From: Acidaminobacter hydrogenoformans DSM 2784
Lineage (GTDB): Bacteria > Bacillota > Clostridia > Peptostreptococcales > Acidaminobacteraceae
Length of the DNA stretch: 64,000 nucleotides
Assembly: GCF_900103005.1 (NCBI RefSeq)
Contig: NZ_FMWL01000002.1
Coordinates: forward strand, 310,001 to 374,000
Direction of reading: 5' to 3'
The notes beneath the pieces are model-generated. The model was given only the letters and a program-made list of their open reading frames with translations. It made no database searches and was not told where the DNA came from. Position 1 is the stretch's first letter, and the number at the start of each line of letters is the position of its first letter. Of the stretch, positions 35,250-44,259 are shown in pieces. A program made the translations under genes and the position numbers.

Positions 35250-35924
35250 ATGTCCCAAGCTCAAATTATCAGTGCGGTCCTTCTCTCCCTTAGAATTGCT
35301 GCAGTCTCAACGCTGCTGACGGGCCTTCTTGGCACCCTGCTGGCCAGATCATTGTCCCGCTCGAAGAAAACTTCTTTTAGGGTCATAGAGACCCTGGTGG
35401 TTTTGCCGATGGTCTTGCCGCCCTCCATTGTGGGGTATTTGCTGCTGATTTCCCTTGGCAAGAACAGCTGGCTTGGCAGCCTCATTTATCTCGCCACCGG
35501 CGAAACCCTCCTCTTCAGCTGGACCGCCGCGGTGATCGCAGCAGTGATCGTTTCCCTGCCCTTGATGTATCAAAGCGCCCGGGCCGGCTTCCAGGGGGTG
35601 GACCACCGACTTGAAAATGCGGCAAGAACCCTGGGCGCACATGAATGGCGCATTTTCATCGAAGTGACGCTCCCCCTTGCAAGACCCAAGCTTCTGACAG
35701 GGCTTGCGTTGTCATTTGCCAGGGCTATTGGTGAATTTGGGGCGACACTCATGGTAGCGGGAAACATTCCGGGCAAGACCCAAACGATTCCAACCGCCCT
35801 TTACTTCGCCGCAGAGAATGGCGACCACACAGCGGCCAACCTGCTGCTGGTCATTTCTCTGACTATAGGCATAGCTGCCATGTTCAGCGTCAACTTTCTG
35901 CTCGATAAGAGCCGGACTCAATAA
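35250..35924 (+). CDS. modB: Molybdate ABC transporter permease
   Basis: The 224-residue membrane protein has about five or six helices. The EAA loop reads LENAARTLGAHEWRIFIEVTLPLARPKLLTGLALSFARAIGEFGATLMVAG, typical of ModB. The ATG at 35250 is chosen because AGGAG is eight bases upstream; the earlier GTG/ATG codons overlap that site. It dimerises in the membrane and is driven by ModC, encoded 24 bases downstream. Confidence 0.94.
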   Translation: MSQAQIISAVLLSLRIAAVSTLLTGLLGTLLARSLSRSKKTSFRVIETLVVLPMVLPPSIVGYLLLISLGKNSWLGSLIYLATGETLLFSWTAAVIAAVIVSLPLMYQSARAGFQGVDHRLENAARTLGAHEWRIFIEVTLPLARPKLLTGLALSFARAIGEFGATLMVAGNIPGKTQTIPTALYFAAENGDHTAANLLLVISLTIGIAAMFSVNFLLDKSRTQ

Positions 35925-35948
35925 GTTCAATGATAGGAGCTGTTCTCA

Positions 35949-36662
35949 ATGATAGACTTTCACTTCATCAAGCAGCTGGATGCCTTCACGCTGGATATAG
36001 CGCACCGCTCTGCATCACCAATATTAACACTTATGGGGCCCTCCGGTTCAGGGAAGACAACGCTGCTCAACCTGATCTGCGGACTCGCAGAGCCAGACGG
36101 CGGCTATCTGAGGCTAAACGGCAGGGAGCTCTACAATAACAGAAGCGGCGTATCTCTGCCACCAAGAGACCGGAGAATCGGTTATATCTTTCAATCCCTG
36201 GCGCTGTTTCCGCACATGACTGTACTTGAAAATGTCATATTTGGCGTTCGTGAACGGCCTAAGCGCTATGGGCGTCTCATAGGCACCAGACGCCTCGCTA
36301 ACGCCAAGTGCCTTTCAGACTCTGAGCTGAAAGTTCACGAGCAACTGGATTTTCTAAGGATTGCCCACTTGGCATCAAAGTATCCTGCTGATTTGTCCGG
36401 CGGCGAGCGTCAGCGCGTAGCGATCGCACGGGCGCTGTCCTCTGAAGCGGACATTCTTCTTATGGATGAGCCCTTCGCTGCTCTTGACCGGACCAACCGG
36501 GACAACGCCATCAGACTTCTTTTGTCCGTTCAGGCACATTACGGGAAGGCCATGATCCTCGTGACCCATCACCCGGAGGAGGCTGAAGCCTTTCCAGGGG
36601 ACCACCTTGAGATCCACATGGGCAGGGCTGTAAGTTTGAAACAGCAGGCTGACAACTTATAA
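35949..36662 (+). CDS. modC: Molybdate ABC transporter ATP-binding protein (no TOBE/Mop domain)
   Basis: The 237-residue ATPase has Walker A GPSGSGKTT, a Q-loop in IGYIFQSLALFPHMTVLENVIFG, signature LSGGERQRVAIARAL, Walker B ILLMDEPFAALD and the H-loop THHPEEAE. E. coli ModC is about 350 residues with a C-terminal molybdate-binding TOBE domain, which is absent here. Feedback by molybdate must act another way, perhaps at the promoter dyad. GGAG lies nine bases before the ATG. Confidence 0.92.
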   Translation: MIDFHFIKQLDAFTLDIAHRSASPILTLMGPSGSGKTTLLNLICGLAEPDGGYLRLNGRELYNNRSGVSLPPRDRRIGYIFQSLALFPHMTVLENVIFGVRERPKRYGRLIGTRRLANAKCLSDSELKVHEQLDFLRIAHLASKYPADLSGGERQRVAIARALSSEADILLMDEPFAALDRTNRDNAIRLLLSVQAHYGKAMILVTHHPEEAEAFPGDHLEIHMGRAVSLKQQADNL

Positions 36663-36709
36663 GAAATGACAAATAATAAGACAACAATTAAAAAAATATT
36701 AAAAAACGC

Positions 36710-36738
36710 TTAATTTTGATCTCACTTTCTGGTATGAT
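36710..36738 (+). promoter_or_regulatory. Promoter of the greA-type gene
   Basis: TTAATT (36710-36715), a 17-base spacer and TATGAT (36733-36738) lie 27 bases before the start codon. Confidence 0.45.
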
Positions 36739-36764
36739 GGTCTTTGTATCGAAGGAGTGATCAC

Positions 36765-37232
36765 TTGAAGAAACTCATTTTAACCGAGGAAGCAGTAGGA
36801 AAGTTAGAGCGCGAGCTCGACTTGCTGATTGGAAAGCGAAAAGAAATTTCTGAAGAAATCAAAAAAGCCCGCGGCTTCGGCGATCTTTCAGAGAATGCGG
36901 AATACCATGCCGCACGGGAAGCGCAGTCTTTAAACGAGACAGAAATTTTAAAGGTAAAAGAAATGCTTGAAAGCTACGAGCTGGAGGATGTCAGTGATTA
37001 CACTGAGGATCAGGTCAGGCTTGGGTCAGAAGTCGAGGTTCTTTACATCGAAAGTGGCGACCAGGATGACTTTACGCTCGTCACAAAAATTGAAGCAGAT
37101 CCCTTTGAAGGGAAAATCTCGAATGAATCCCCCATTGGCTCAGCGATCATAGGACGCAAAGCTGGGGATGTCGTGAATATTTTCACGCCTGGAGGCAGTG
37201 TCTCCTTGAAGGTTGTATCCGTCAAGAACTAA
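36765..37232 (+). CDS. GreA/GreB family transcription elongation factor
   Basis: The 155-residue protein has the GreA N-terminal coiled coil (KLERELDLLIGKRKEISEEIKKARGFGDLSENAEYHAAREAQSLNETEILKVKEML). The acidic tip DLSENAEYHAA reaches the polymerase active site. The FKBP-like C-terminal domain includes SPIGSAIIGRKAGDVVNIFTPGG. It rescues backtracked RNA polymerase by stimulating transcript cleavage. The TTG at 36765 has GGAG eight bases upstream. It is monocistronic and may be greA or a paralogue. Confidence 0.92.
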   Translation: MKKLILTEEAVGKLERELDLLIGKRKEISEEIKKARGFGDLSENAEYHAAREAQSLNETEILKVKEMLESYELEDVSDYTEDQVRLGSEVEVLYIESGDQDDFTLVTKIEADPFEGKISNESPIGSAIIGRKAGDVVNIFTPGGSVSLKVVSVKN

Positions 37233-37235
37233 AAC

Positions 37236-37301
37236 AAAAAAGGGAAGCGTATGTCTATGGTCAGTTGAAACTGACTGTTTGACACCGACTTCCCTTTTTT
37301 T
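37236..37301. terminator. Compound terminator between greA-type gene and guaD
   Basis: Outer arms AAAAAAGGGAAG (37236-37247) and CTTCCCTTTTTT (37289-37300) enclose an inner GTCAGTT/AACTGAC hairpin. A/T tracts at both ends suit the two convergent genes. Confidence 0.8.
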
Positions 37302-37332
37302 ATTTTTGGTTTTAATAAATTGCGCGTTCAGC

Positions 37333-38604
37333 TTACATGGAGGGCTCCAAAATCTCGTCCCCTGAGACAAATCTTGTCACAATGTCACGGTCATCCCCTA
37401 TATAGAGGAATCTCTGAAGCCTTTCTTCGAGTGTTCTTCCCTCAGTGACGCCGAGCCGGTGATCATCAATCACCAAGGCGTCAAACTCATATCCAGGCTC
37501 AAAGCTGCCAACTTTGCCAAAGTAGGCGCCGCCGCCTTTGGTGCCCAGATAGAACGCTTCTGACGTGGTGAGTGGGGCCAAGGTTCTGTCTGAATTCAGC
37601 CAGGCAATTTTGGATGCCTGGATCGCCGTGCTCATGACACTGGCAATGGACACTTTATGCCCAGCCCCTACATCCGTTCCCAAGCCCACCTTAACGCCGG
37701 CATTCAAGAACTGCCTCACGGGCATAATACCACTGGCAAGATTATAGTTGGCATTTGGACAATGGGCCGCAAAGACACCAAGCGCTGCCATTTTAGCGAT
37801 CTCCGCCTCCGTGTTGAAGACGCAGTGCGCCAGAACGGTCCGATCTCCCAATAAGCCATGATCTTCATAAACGGAAGTATAGTCCGCGCTTTCAGGATGA
37901 AGCTCTTTGACCCATTCGACCTCTGCCTGATTTTCCGAGATATGAGTTTGAACCGGAACATCATAGGCTTCAGCCAGATCCCCCAGTGCCCGCATCAGCT
38001 CTGAAGTGCAGGTAGGCACAAACCGCGGCGTAATCAGAGGTTTGACTCGAGGGTATTTGTCTTTGGTCGACTCGAGCCATGCACGGGTCGCCTCTATGGA
38101 GGCCTCCGTGTTTTCTACCAGGAAGTCCGGACAGTTCCGGTCCATATTGACCTTGCCTACATAAGCGCCCAGTCCAGCTCTGTCAAAAATTGACATGAGC
38201 AGCTCGGTGCTTTCTTTATGCACGCTGCTGAACAGGACGACCCGAGTGGTGCCCTGACGCCAAATCTCTCTGGCCACTCGTGTAAAAACCGATTCGGCAT
38301 ATTCCATATCTGAGTATTTGGCTTCCTCAGGGAAGGTGTAATCCTCAAGCCATGGGAGCAGCTCTTTGTCAAGACCAAGACCCAGATTTGGAAACTGAGG
38401 CGCATGGAAATGAAGGTCGACAAAGCCCGGAACGATCAAGCGATCTCCCATATTGAAGATTTCCAGACCCTCCCTGTTTTCCGGCAGTGCCTCAAGCACC
38501 TCCAAAATTTTGCCTTCGTCCACAATCACGACGCCATTTTCATGAATTTCAAACCGATCCGGTTGTTTGGTAAAAAGGATGTGTCCTTGATAAGCTATCG
38601 CCAT
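37333..38604 (-). CDS. guaD: Guanine deaminase
   Basis: The 423-residue zinc amidohydrolase converts guanine to xanthine and ammonia. The diagnostic segment PGFVDLHFHAPQFPNLGLGLDKELLPWLEDYTFPEE is present, with TPRFVPTCTSELM, TQTHISEN-type metal His (VQTHISENQAEVEWV), VLAHCVF and GLGTDVGAG (metal Asp). AAGGAG precedes the ATG. Xanthine would need a molybdenum dehydrogenase or a purine fermentation route; modABC just upstream is suggestive but on the other strand. Confidence 0.94.
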   Translation of the reverse strand: MAIAYQGHILFTKQPDRFEIHENGVVIVDEGKILEVLEALPENREGLEIFNMGDRLIVPGFVDLHFHAPQFPNLGLGLDKELLPWLEDYTFPEEAKYSDMEYAESVFTRVAREIWRQGTTRVVLFSSVHKESTELLMSIFDRAGLGAYVGKVNMDRNCPDFLVENTEASIEATRAWLESTKDKYPRVKPLITPRFVPTCTSELMRALGDLAEAYDVPVQTHISENQAEVEWVKELHPESADYTSVYEDHGLLGDRTVLAHCVFNTEAEIAKMAALGVFAAHCPNANYNLASGIMPVRQFLNAGVKVGLGTDVGAGHKVSIASVMSTAIQASKIAWLNSDRTLAPLTTSEAFYLGTKGGGAYFGKVGSFEPGYEFDALVIDDHRLGVTEGRTLEERLQRFLYIGDDRDIVTRFVSGDEILEPSM

Positions 38605-38717
38605 TTCACAACGCTCCTTAACCTTCGTTTAGTTACACGAACATTGTAACAGAAAGTTGCAAAGAGCTCAAAATTTTCTGCGGTTTTCCACATATTGTTT
38701 TGTTACTTATCTACAAA

Positions 38718-39587
38718 TTACGGTTGTTGCCCTTTCATCATCTGTTCAACGCGCTTCGTGCCAGCCTCCATGGCGTTGATAATGGCTGCCCTGAATTTGT
38801 CATTTTCAAGGCTCTTTAGCGCTACAATGGTGGTGCCCCCTGGCGAAGTTACCAGGTCCTTCAACTCACCAGGATGCTTGCCGGTATCAAGTACCATGCG
38901 GGCTGAACCCTCCACCGTCAGGGCGGCCATCTTATACGCCAGATCCCTTGGGAGGCCTTGCATGACGCCGCCATCCGCCATAGCTTCTATCAGCACATAA
39001 ATATAGGCTGGCGCAGAAGCACTGATTGCAGGTACAACATACATCAGTTTTTCTTCAATCTCCACGACTTCACCTACACAGTTAAAGAGCTCCCGGGCGA
39101 AAGTCTTCTCTTCTTCGCTGAGGCCTTCACCATAGGACACCGCCGTCAGGCCTTTGTTGACCAGTGCCGGTGTATTTGGCATTGTAATGACCGCTTTGAC
39201 CTCTGGGTCAATCCAGCGCTTGAGGTGCTCGGTACCTATGCCCGCCGCAATGGAGATGATCACCGTTTCCTTGGAAATCGAGTCCCTTACCTCTGCAAGC
39301 ATGGCTGCGTATTGATAAGGTTTGATAGCAAGCAACAGATAATCTGCTTCGTAAACGCACTCATAGGGATTATCCGGCAAATCCAGGCCTGGATACTGCT
39401 CTCCCAGAGCTTTTCTTCTGTCAGGATTTCTGTCATAGACTGAAAATTCGGAGGGCGTAAGCTTCCCCGCTTTAAGCACGCTCTGAAGCAAAATCTTACC
39501 CATGTTGCCGCATCCAATCATTGCAAGTTTCATATATGGCGAGACACCAATCTGCATGTAAGCCGCTGCGCTGTAGTGAAACCGCAT
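38718..39587 (-). CDS. proC: Pyrroline-5-carboxylate reductase
   Basis: The 289-residue enzyme (271 from the inner ATG) performs the last step of proline synthesis with NAD(P)H. The Rossmann start MKLAMIGCGNMGKILLQSV is followed by AIKPYQ, ITMPNTPALV and the C-terminal SASAPAYIYVLIEAMADGGVMQGLPRDLAYKMA and DLVTSPGGTT. Usual family members begin at MKLAMIG (39533), but only the ATG at 39587 has a good ribosome site (GGGAG, ten bases). Either start, or both, may be used. Confidence 0.92.
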   Translation of the reverse strand: MRFHYSAAAYMQIGVSPYMKLAMIGCGNMGKILLQSVLKAGKLTPSEFSVYDRNPDRRKALGEQYPGLDLPDNPYECVYEADYLLLAIKPYQYAAMLAEVRDSISKETVIISIAAGIGTEHLKRWIDPEVKAVITMPNTPALVNKGLTAVSYGEGLSEEEKTFARELFNCVGEVVEIEEKLMYVVPAISASAPAYIYVLIEAMADGGVMQGLPRDLAYKMAALTVEGSARMVLDTGKHPGELKDLVTSPGGTTIVALKSLENDKFRAAIINAMEAGTKRVEQMMKGQQP

Positions 39588-39599
39588 TGGAATCCATCT

Positions 39600-39619
39600 C
39601 CCTTGACTTTGGTCAAGGG
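39600..39619 (-). promoter_or_regulatory. 8-bp hairpin overlapping the proC ribosome-binding site
   Basis: On the minus strand CCCTTGAC-caaa-GTCAAGGG lies just before the proC start at 39587. The 3' arm contains the GGG of the presumed GGGAG site, so the hairpin could hide it from ribosomes. Confidence 0.4.
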
Positions 39620-39735
39620 TATCCGTGTCCCTTCCTCCCTTCTGTCCTTCAGATAAAAATACTTTAAAATGCCATTAAAAATGCCTTTTGAAAGAACCAT
39701 GACTATTTTTTGTAAGCATGTCACAATCCTGTATA

Positions 39736-40371
39736 TTAGAGCTTGTCCGCCTCAAGCAATGCGTACGCGCGTACTGGCGATCCATCCGCGTCCTCCAGCT
39801 TCAGAGGCATTGCACTGAAAATAAACTGCTCCGGCAGCTGCTCAAGACCACGTAAATTTTCAATCAAAACCATGTCATTTGAAAGCAGTTCAAGATGAAC
39901 GGCAAAATCCTCAGAATCCATAGGATCAATGGAAATGGCATCCACACCAATCCCTTTTAGAGAGAGGCCCGTGAGCCACGCCGCAGCTTCAAGACTCAGT
40001 GCAGGAAACGCCCCAAAGTACTTTTCTGTCCCCCAATACTGATCCCAGCCCGTCCAGAGTACTAAGAACTCAGCACCAGAGTCTGTCAGAGGTTCAAGGT
40101 GTATTTTTTCAATCCTCTTGAGGCCTCTTGCGTCAATTTTGACCGCTGGCCCAAAAAACGCCTCAATCCCAACTTGGTCAAGGGTCCAACCTTTATTGAT
40201 CATATGTGCCGGCGCATCCATATGCGTGCCAGTATGTGAATACATATGAAGCTTTTTCTCCCGGAAGCCATCTCTTTCCAGCGTATTTGCCGCCTCGAGG
40301 ACCGGGGGTTCTGTTCCGGGAAACACGGGCATATTCTCTTTGATTAAATGCGTCAGATCAATAATTTTCAT
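39736..40371 (-). CDS. Cyclase family protein (kynurenine-formamidase-like)
   Basis: The 211-residue metal-dependent hydrolase has the family motif SHTGTHMDAPAHM (HxGTHxDxPxH). Its N-terminus MKIIDLTHLIKENMPVFPGTEPP and the tail MVLIENLRGLEQLP are typical. Members hydrolyse N-formylkynurenine, isatin or other small amides. The substrate cannot be set, since no tryptophan-catabolic genes are adjacent. The ATG at 40371 has GGGGG 6-7 bases upstream. Confidence 0.88.
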   Translation of the reverse strand: MKIIDLTHLIKENMPVFPGTEPPVLEAANTLERDGFREKKLHMYSHTGTHMDAPAHMINKGWTLDQVGIEAFFGPAVKIDARGLKRIEKIHLEPLTDSGAEFLVLWTGWDQYWGTEKYFGAFPALSLEAAAWLTGLSLKGIGVDAISIDPMDSEDFAVHLELLSNDMVLIENLRGLEQLPEQFIFSAMPLKLEDADGSPVRAYALLEADKL

Positions 40372-40530
40372 GAGCATCCCCCTAAATCTGCTATATAAGA
40401 GCAACTATAAAGCCAGCGGATGACAAACATAAAATGTCACCCCTGCAGCATCAGCGGCTTCTGTCAAAAGTATACATACACATTATTTTTCATAATATCA
40501 CTTTCGACGCCCCTTGAGAATGCTTAAATG

Positions 40531-40568
40531 AAAAAAGCCACACCATTTCCAAAGTGAAGTGGTGTGGC
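40531..40568 (-). terminator. Terminator after the DUF1846 gene
   Basis: On the minus strand GCCACACCA (40568-40560) pairs with TGGTGTGGC (40545-40537), followed by six T. It lies 33 bases past the stop codon. Confidence 0.85.
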
Positions 40569-40601
40569 CAGGCGCTTTTCTTGACCGGCTAAACAGTATA
40601 T

Positions 40602-42110
40602 TTAATTATTGTAGTAAAGACTTTCAGATGGATACTCCGGATCACAAGTTAAATCAATCCCAATTTTTCTGAAAGTCTGCTCATCATTCATGCTGAGAAT
40701 AGTCGTCGAATGAGCTTGGCAGCCTTTAAGCATAGAGATTTTGTCAAGGGCAACTTGGGCCGTTGGGTTTGTCGCCGCGGAAATACTCAGGGCGATCAGG
40801 ATTTCTTCGCAGTCGAGCAAAGTGTTGCGGCTGCCGAGCTTGTTTGCTTTTAAGTCGACAATGGGCTCAAGAATCACTGGGGAAATAAGGTGAATTTCAT
40901 CTGAAATGTTCGCCAAATGCTTGATCCCGTTGAGCAGTGCTGCCGCGGATCCATCCATAAGTGTGGAAGTTCTTCCGGTGACAATGACGCCATCCGGCAG
41001 CTCAAGCGCGACCACTGGTGAAAGCTCGTTCTTGTTGGACTGCTTTCTGAGCTTGGCGGAGTACGCTCGAGCAGGCATAACGACCTTGCGGTCTTCCTCT
41101 TTGAGGTTGAGCTCCTCCATGATCAGCTTCACCCGGTCAGACACATCTTTCTCGACAAAGCCTTTTTTGTATTCGTTGCTCGTTTTGAAATATCTGCGGA
41201 TAATTTCCTGGCGGGAGGCTTCCTTGACCACTTCATCATCAATGATCCCAAAGCCTACGCGATTGACGCCCATATCCGTAGGAGACTTGTAGACCGCGGC
41301 TTCGCCAGTGATCTTTTCTATGATTCTCCTAAGCACCGGAAACATTTCAATGTCCCTGTTGTAGTTGACCGTGACCTCGTTATACGCATCAAAATGGAAG
41401 GAGTCAATCATATTGACATCTTTCAGGTCCGCCGTAGCTGCTTCATAGGCAATGTTGACAGGATGCTTCAGCGGCACGTTCCAGATTGGGAAGGTTTCGT
41501 ATTTGGAATAGCCGGCTGCGCGGCCAAGCTTGTGCTCGTGATAAAGCTGATTCAGGCAGGTCGCCAGTTTCCCGCTGCCAGGTCCCGGCCCAGTGACCAG
41601 TACAATGGGCTTGGTAGTGACAATGTATGGGTTCTTCCCATAGCCCTCGTCGCTGACAATGGCGTCTACATCCGTAGGATAGCCTTTAGTGGCAAAGTGC
41701 TTGTAAACCTTAATGCCGCGCCGCTCCAGGCGGTTAATGAAAACGGTGGTGGCCGGCTGATTGTCATAGCGGGTAATGACGACGCTGTTCACATCAAGTT
41801 CATACGTTCGGAGGTCGTCGATCAGTCTCAGGACGTCCATGTCGTAGGTGATGCCAAAATCGCCGCGAATTTTATTGCGCTCAATGTCTCCGGAATAGAC
41901 GCAGATGACGACCTCGATCTTATCTCTGAGGTGGTGCATAAGTTTGACTTTCGCATTTTCGTCGAAGCCAGGCAGGACACGTTTGGCGTGAAAGTCACCC
42001 AGGAGCTTGCCCCCAAATTCCAGATACAGCTTGTCGTAATTGTTGACCCGCTCCAGAATATACTTCGATTGTTCTTCGATGTACTTGTTGTGATCGAACC
42101 CGATTTTCAA
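40602..42110 (-). CDS. DUF1846 (UPF0371) family protein
   Basis: The 502-residue cytoplasmic protein of a conserved Firmicute family begins [41 protein letters not shown]. It contains [12 protein letters not shown]-like [25 protein letters not shown], a P-loop-like stretch, and [19 protein letters not shown]. The function is not established for the family. The TTG at 42110 has GGGAGGG upstream. It has its own terminator and probably forms a single-gene transcript. Confidence 0.9.
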   Translation of the reverse strand: MKIGFDHNKYIEEQSKYILERVNNYDKLYLEFGGKLLGDFHAKRVLPGFDENAKVKLMHHLRDKIEVVICVYSGDIERNKIRGDFGITYDMDVLRLIDDLRTYELDVNSVVITRYDNQPATTVFINRLERRGIKVYKHFATKGYPTDVDAIVSDEGYGKNPYIVTTKPIVLVTGPGPGSGKLATCLNQLYHEHKLGRAAGYSKYETFPIWNVPLKHPVNIAYEAATADLKDVNMIDSFHFDAYNEVTVNYNRDIEMFPVLRRIIEKITGEAAVYKSPTDMGVNRVGFGIIDDEVVKEASRQEIIRRYFKTSNEYKKGFVEKDVSDRVKLIMEELNLKEEDRKVVMPARAYSAKLRKQSNKNELSPVVALELPDGVIVTGRTSTLMDGSAAALLNGIKHLANISDEIHLISPVILEPIVDLKANKLGSRNTLLDCEEILIALSISAATNPTAQVALDKISMLKGCQAHSTTILSMNDEQTFRKIGIDLTCDPEYPSESLYYNN

Positions 42111-42277
42111 GACAAAACCCTCCCATTTTCCGTTTGCCGTGCTGTTGACGCTTTCATCAAAGCATTATTATCACACAGCGCCTGCGTAATGTAAAGGGGC
42201 TTGTCAGCTTTAAGAGCACTGTCACGAATTATTTTTGTCCATACAATGTACCCTGCTGATGATCGGTTCGCCGTGAA

Positions 42278-43441
42278 TTACAGGAAGCGGGTCTCGTTCA
42301 ACAGCGTCAGAAAAACTTCTGAATAACGCCCTTTATATGTCTTGACCCCCAAGTCTTCAAAACATGCCTGAAGGGCATCCAGTGTCACGGCGAGCTTTTC
42401 AGCCGCCAGATTCTCACCCATATGGCCAATCCGGAAAATTTTATTTTCTAAGAAATTAAAGCCGCCACCAATCAGGACACCATGATTTTCCTTCATTTTA
42501 CTGAAAAGGGTCTTGAAATCGATTCCAACTGGCAAGAGTACCGACGTCACAGTATTGGATTCGTGATCCAGCGCGTACAATTCAAAGCCTGTTTTCCTGA
42601 ACGTCTCTCGCACAGCCGCCGCATAGACTCTATGCTGTTCAATTGAAGCGCGAGGTTCAAGGCGATCCACCGCCATGTCGAACGCCATCAGCATCTGAAC
42701 CGGCTGGGTATATGGAAACGACTTTCTTTCGTAAAAATCCAGCCAAATTGACAAATTCGCGTAATAGGATGCAACTTTTGTCTTTCTGTCTTTGATGGCC
42801 TTGACGGCCCGCTCACTAAGCGTGACTGTACTGAGTCCAGCAGGCGCGGAAAGGACTTTCTGCGAGCCGCTGAGCACAACGTCCAGCCCCCAGGCGTCCA
42901 CTTCAAGGCGCTCACCGCCAAAAGAAGATACCGCGTCCACAATGGAGAGAATGCCGTGCCGGTTCAGAATTTTCCCAACGGCCTCAAGGTCATTCGTTAT
43001 CCCTGAAGGGGTTTCGCACTGGACAACCGTAGCCACTTTAAACGGGCCATTTTCGGCTATGAAAGCCTCCAGTTTGTCTGGATCAAGACCTCGCCTCAAA
43101 TCGCCTTCATAAAGCACGGACGCCCCTCCATACATCGTTGAAAAGTCGTCAAACCCCCTTCCAAAGATGCCGTTTGAAATGGTCAGAACCCGGTCTCCAG
43201 GTTCAATCAGAGACGCGCATGCCGCTTCCAGGCCCAGGATGCCTTCGCCAGCCAAAATAATGGTTGGCCCTGATGCATTCATTTTTACCGAAATCCTATG
43301 GCACAAACCTTTATAAACCTCCAGGAAATCCAGGTCCAAATCAGGATTTGTTTCAAATTGCGATAGCGCGCCAAGGACTTCAGGATGCAGCTGAGTTGGT
43401 CCAGGCGTCATAATCAAATATGGCTTTTCTTTAAAGGTCAT
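42278..43441 (-). CDS. Class V PLP aminotransferase (alanine--glyoxylate / serine--pyruvate type)
   Basis: The 387-residue fold-type I enzyme has MTPGPTQLHPEVLGALSQ at the start, the PLP contacts GEGILGLEAACASL, IVDAVSSFGGERL, and the Schiff-base Lys in LSGSQKVLSAPAGL. The C-terminal end has IGHMGEN. Members transaminate alanine, serine or phosphonates with glyoxylate or pyruvate. The ATG at 43441 follows a purine-rich site. It begins 16 bases after the ECF S-component gene, so the two form an operon; the transporter could supply a precursor of PLP or the amino substrate (inference). Confidence 0.88.
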   Translation of the reverse strand: MTFKEKPYLIMTPGPTQLHPEVLGALSQFETNPDLDLDFLEVYKGLCHRISVKMNASGPTIILAGEGILGLEAACASLIEPGDRVLTISNGIFGRGFDDFSTMYGGASVLYEGDLRRGLDPDKLEAFIAENGPFKVATVVQCETPSGITNDLEAVGKILNRHGILSIVDAVSSFGGERLEVDAWGLDVVLSGSQKVLSAPAGLSTVTLSERAVKAIKDRKTKVASYYANLSIWLDFYERKSFPYTQPVQMLMAFDMAVDRLEPRASIEQHRVYAAAVRETFRKTGFELYALDHESNTVTSVLLPVGIDFKTLFSKMKENHGVLIGGGFNFLENKIFRIGHMGENLAAEKLAVTLDALQACFEDLGVKTYKGRYSEVFLTLLNETRFL

Positions 43442-43456
43442 ACCCCTCACCTTCCC

Positions 43457-44068
43457 CTATTTCATGAATTTTATAGCATTACTCTTAAGCATACCGGAAA
43501 AAGGTATCGCGACAACGGCTCCAAGGGCGAGCTGAGTCAAGTTTCCGGGAATCGAAGTCACTGGCGCGATCCAGTTGCCGTACAAAATCCCCTCTGTAGC
43601 GTAATAACCAGCCAGCATCCATAGGCCGCCCAAAACGACCGCGGCAGGCGCTTTCCACCATGCCCGCTCAAAGCCCTCTGAAAAACGGCCAATCAGATAG
43701 CCCATAACCCCTCTCACAACAAAGGTGAACGGCGCCCAGGCCACCCAGCCTGAAACCAAGTCGAACAGCCCCATGCCAAAAGCGCCTGCCATAGCACCTT
43801 TTCGTTTCCCAAAGACAAGGGCCACCGTAAACAGCGCCACGTTGCCCATATGGATCAACCCGCCGTTCATTGACACGGGAAGCCGGATCTGGATCAGGTA
43901 AGTGCTTACGAAGACCAGGGCGATCAAGAGGCCATTCAAAGTGACCTCTCTGGCAACAGATCTGGGCTTTTCAGCTGCCACCTGAGTCATTGATCTGCTG
44001 TTCTCTTCAACTGTGCCTACTGCTGCTTCTGTTTTTGCCGATGGTCTCTTTACATTCAATTCTGTCAT
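43457..44068 (-). CDS. ECF transporter S component
   Basis: The 203-residue protein has a hydrophilic lead of about 35 residues, then five or six helices. The family pattern is VSMNGGLIHMGNVALFTVALVFGKRKGAMAGAFGMGLFDLVSGWVAWAPFTFVVRGVMGYLIGRF. Such S-subunits bind a vitamin or cofactor precursor and share an energising EcfAA'T module encoded elsewhere. The ligand cannot be read from sequence. Coupling to a PLP enzyme makes a B6-related compound one possibility. The ATG at 44068 has AGAGG eight bases upstream. Confidence 0.82.
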   Translation of the reverse strand: MTELNVKRPSAKTEAAVGTVEENSRSMTQVAAEKPRSVAREVTLNGLLIALVFVSTYLIQIRLPVSMNGGLIHMGNVALFTVALVFGKRKGAMAGAFGMGLFDLVSGWVAWAPFTFVVRGVMGYLIGRFSEGFERAWWKAPAAVVLGGLWMLAGYYATEGILYGNWIAPVTSIPGNLTQLALGAVVAIPFSGMLKSNAIKFMK

Positions 44069-44139
44069 TTCAGCCACCTCTTTAATTTAGTCTTGAATTC
44101 ATTATACATACTTGTAAAGCACAATCCAGGTGTTTTTAG

Positions 44140-44181
44140 ATACAATTTCACTTTTCACAATAGTGTATGCATACAATTTCA
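44140..44181 (-). promoter_or_regulatory. Direct repeats and palindrome upstream of the ECF S-component operon
   Basis: ATACAATTTCA occurs at 44140-44150 and 44171-44181, 31 bp apart (about three turns). A perfect palindrome TGTATGCATACA (44164-44175) overlaps the second copy. A TATAAT on the minus strand at 44104-44099 lies downstream. This looks like a regulator site cluster. Confidence 0.45.
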
Positions 44182-44201
44182 ACTGTTTCTCCCCTTTTTG
44201 A

Positions 44202-44249
44202 ATAAAAAAAAGAAGCCTGGCGCTTTCCCAAAAGAAAAAGTGCCAGGCT
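44202..44249 (-). terminator. Terminator of the hut operon
   Basis: On the minus strand AGCCTGGCACTTT pairs with AAAGCGCCAGGCT (one mismatch), followed by TCTTTTTTTT. It lies 11 bases past the hutH stop. Confidence 0.88.
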
Positions 44250-44259
44250 CCAACCAACT

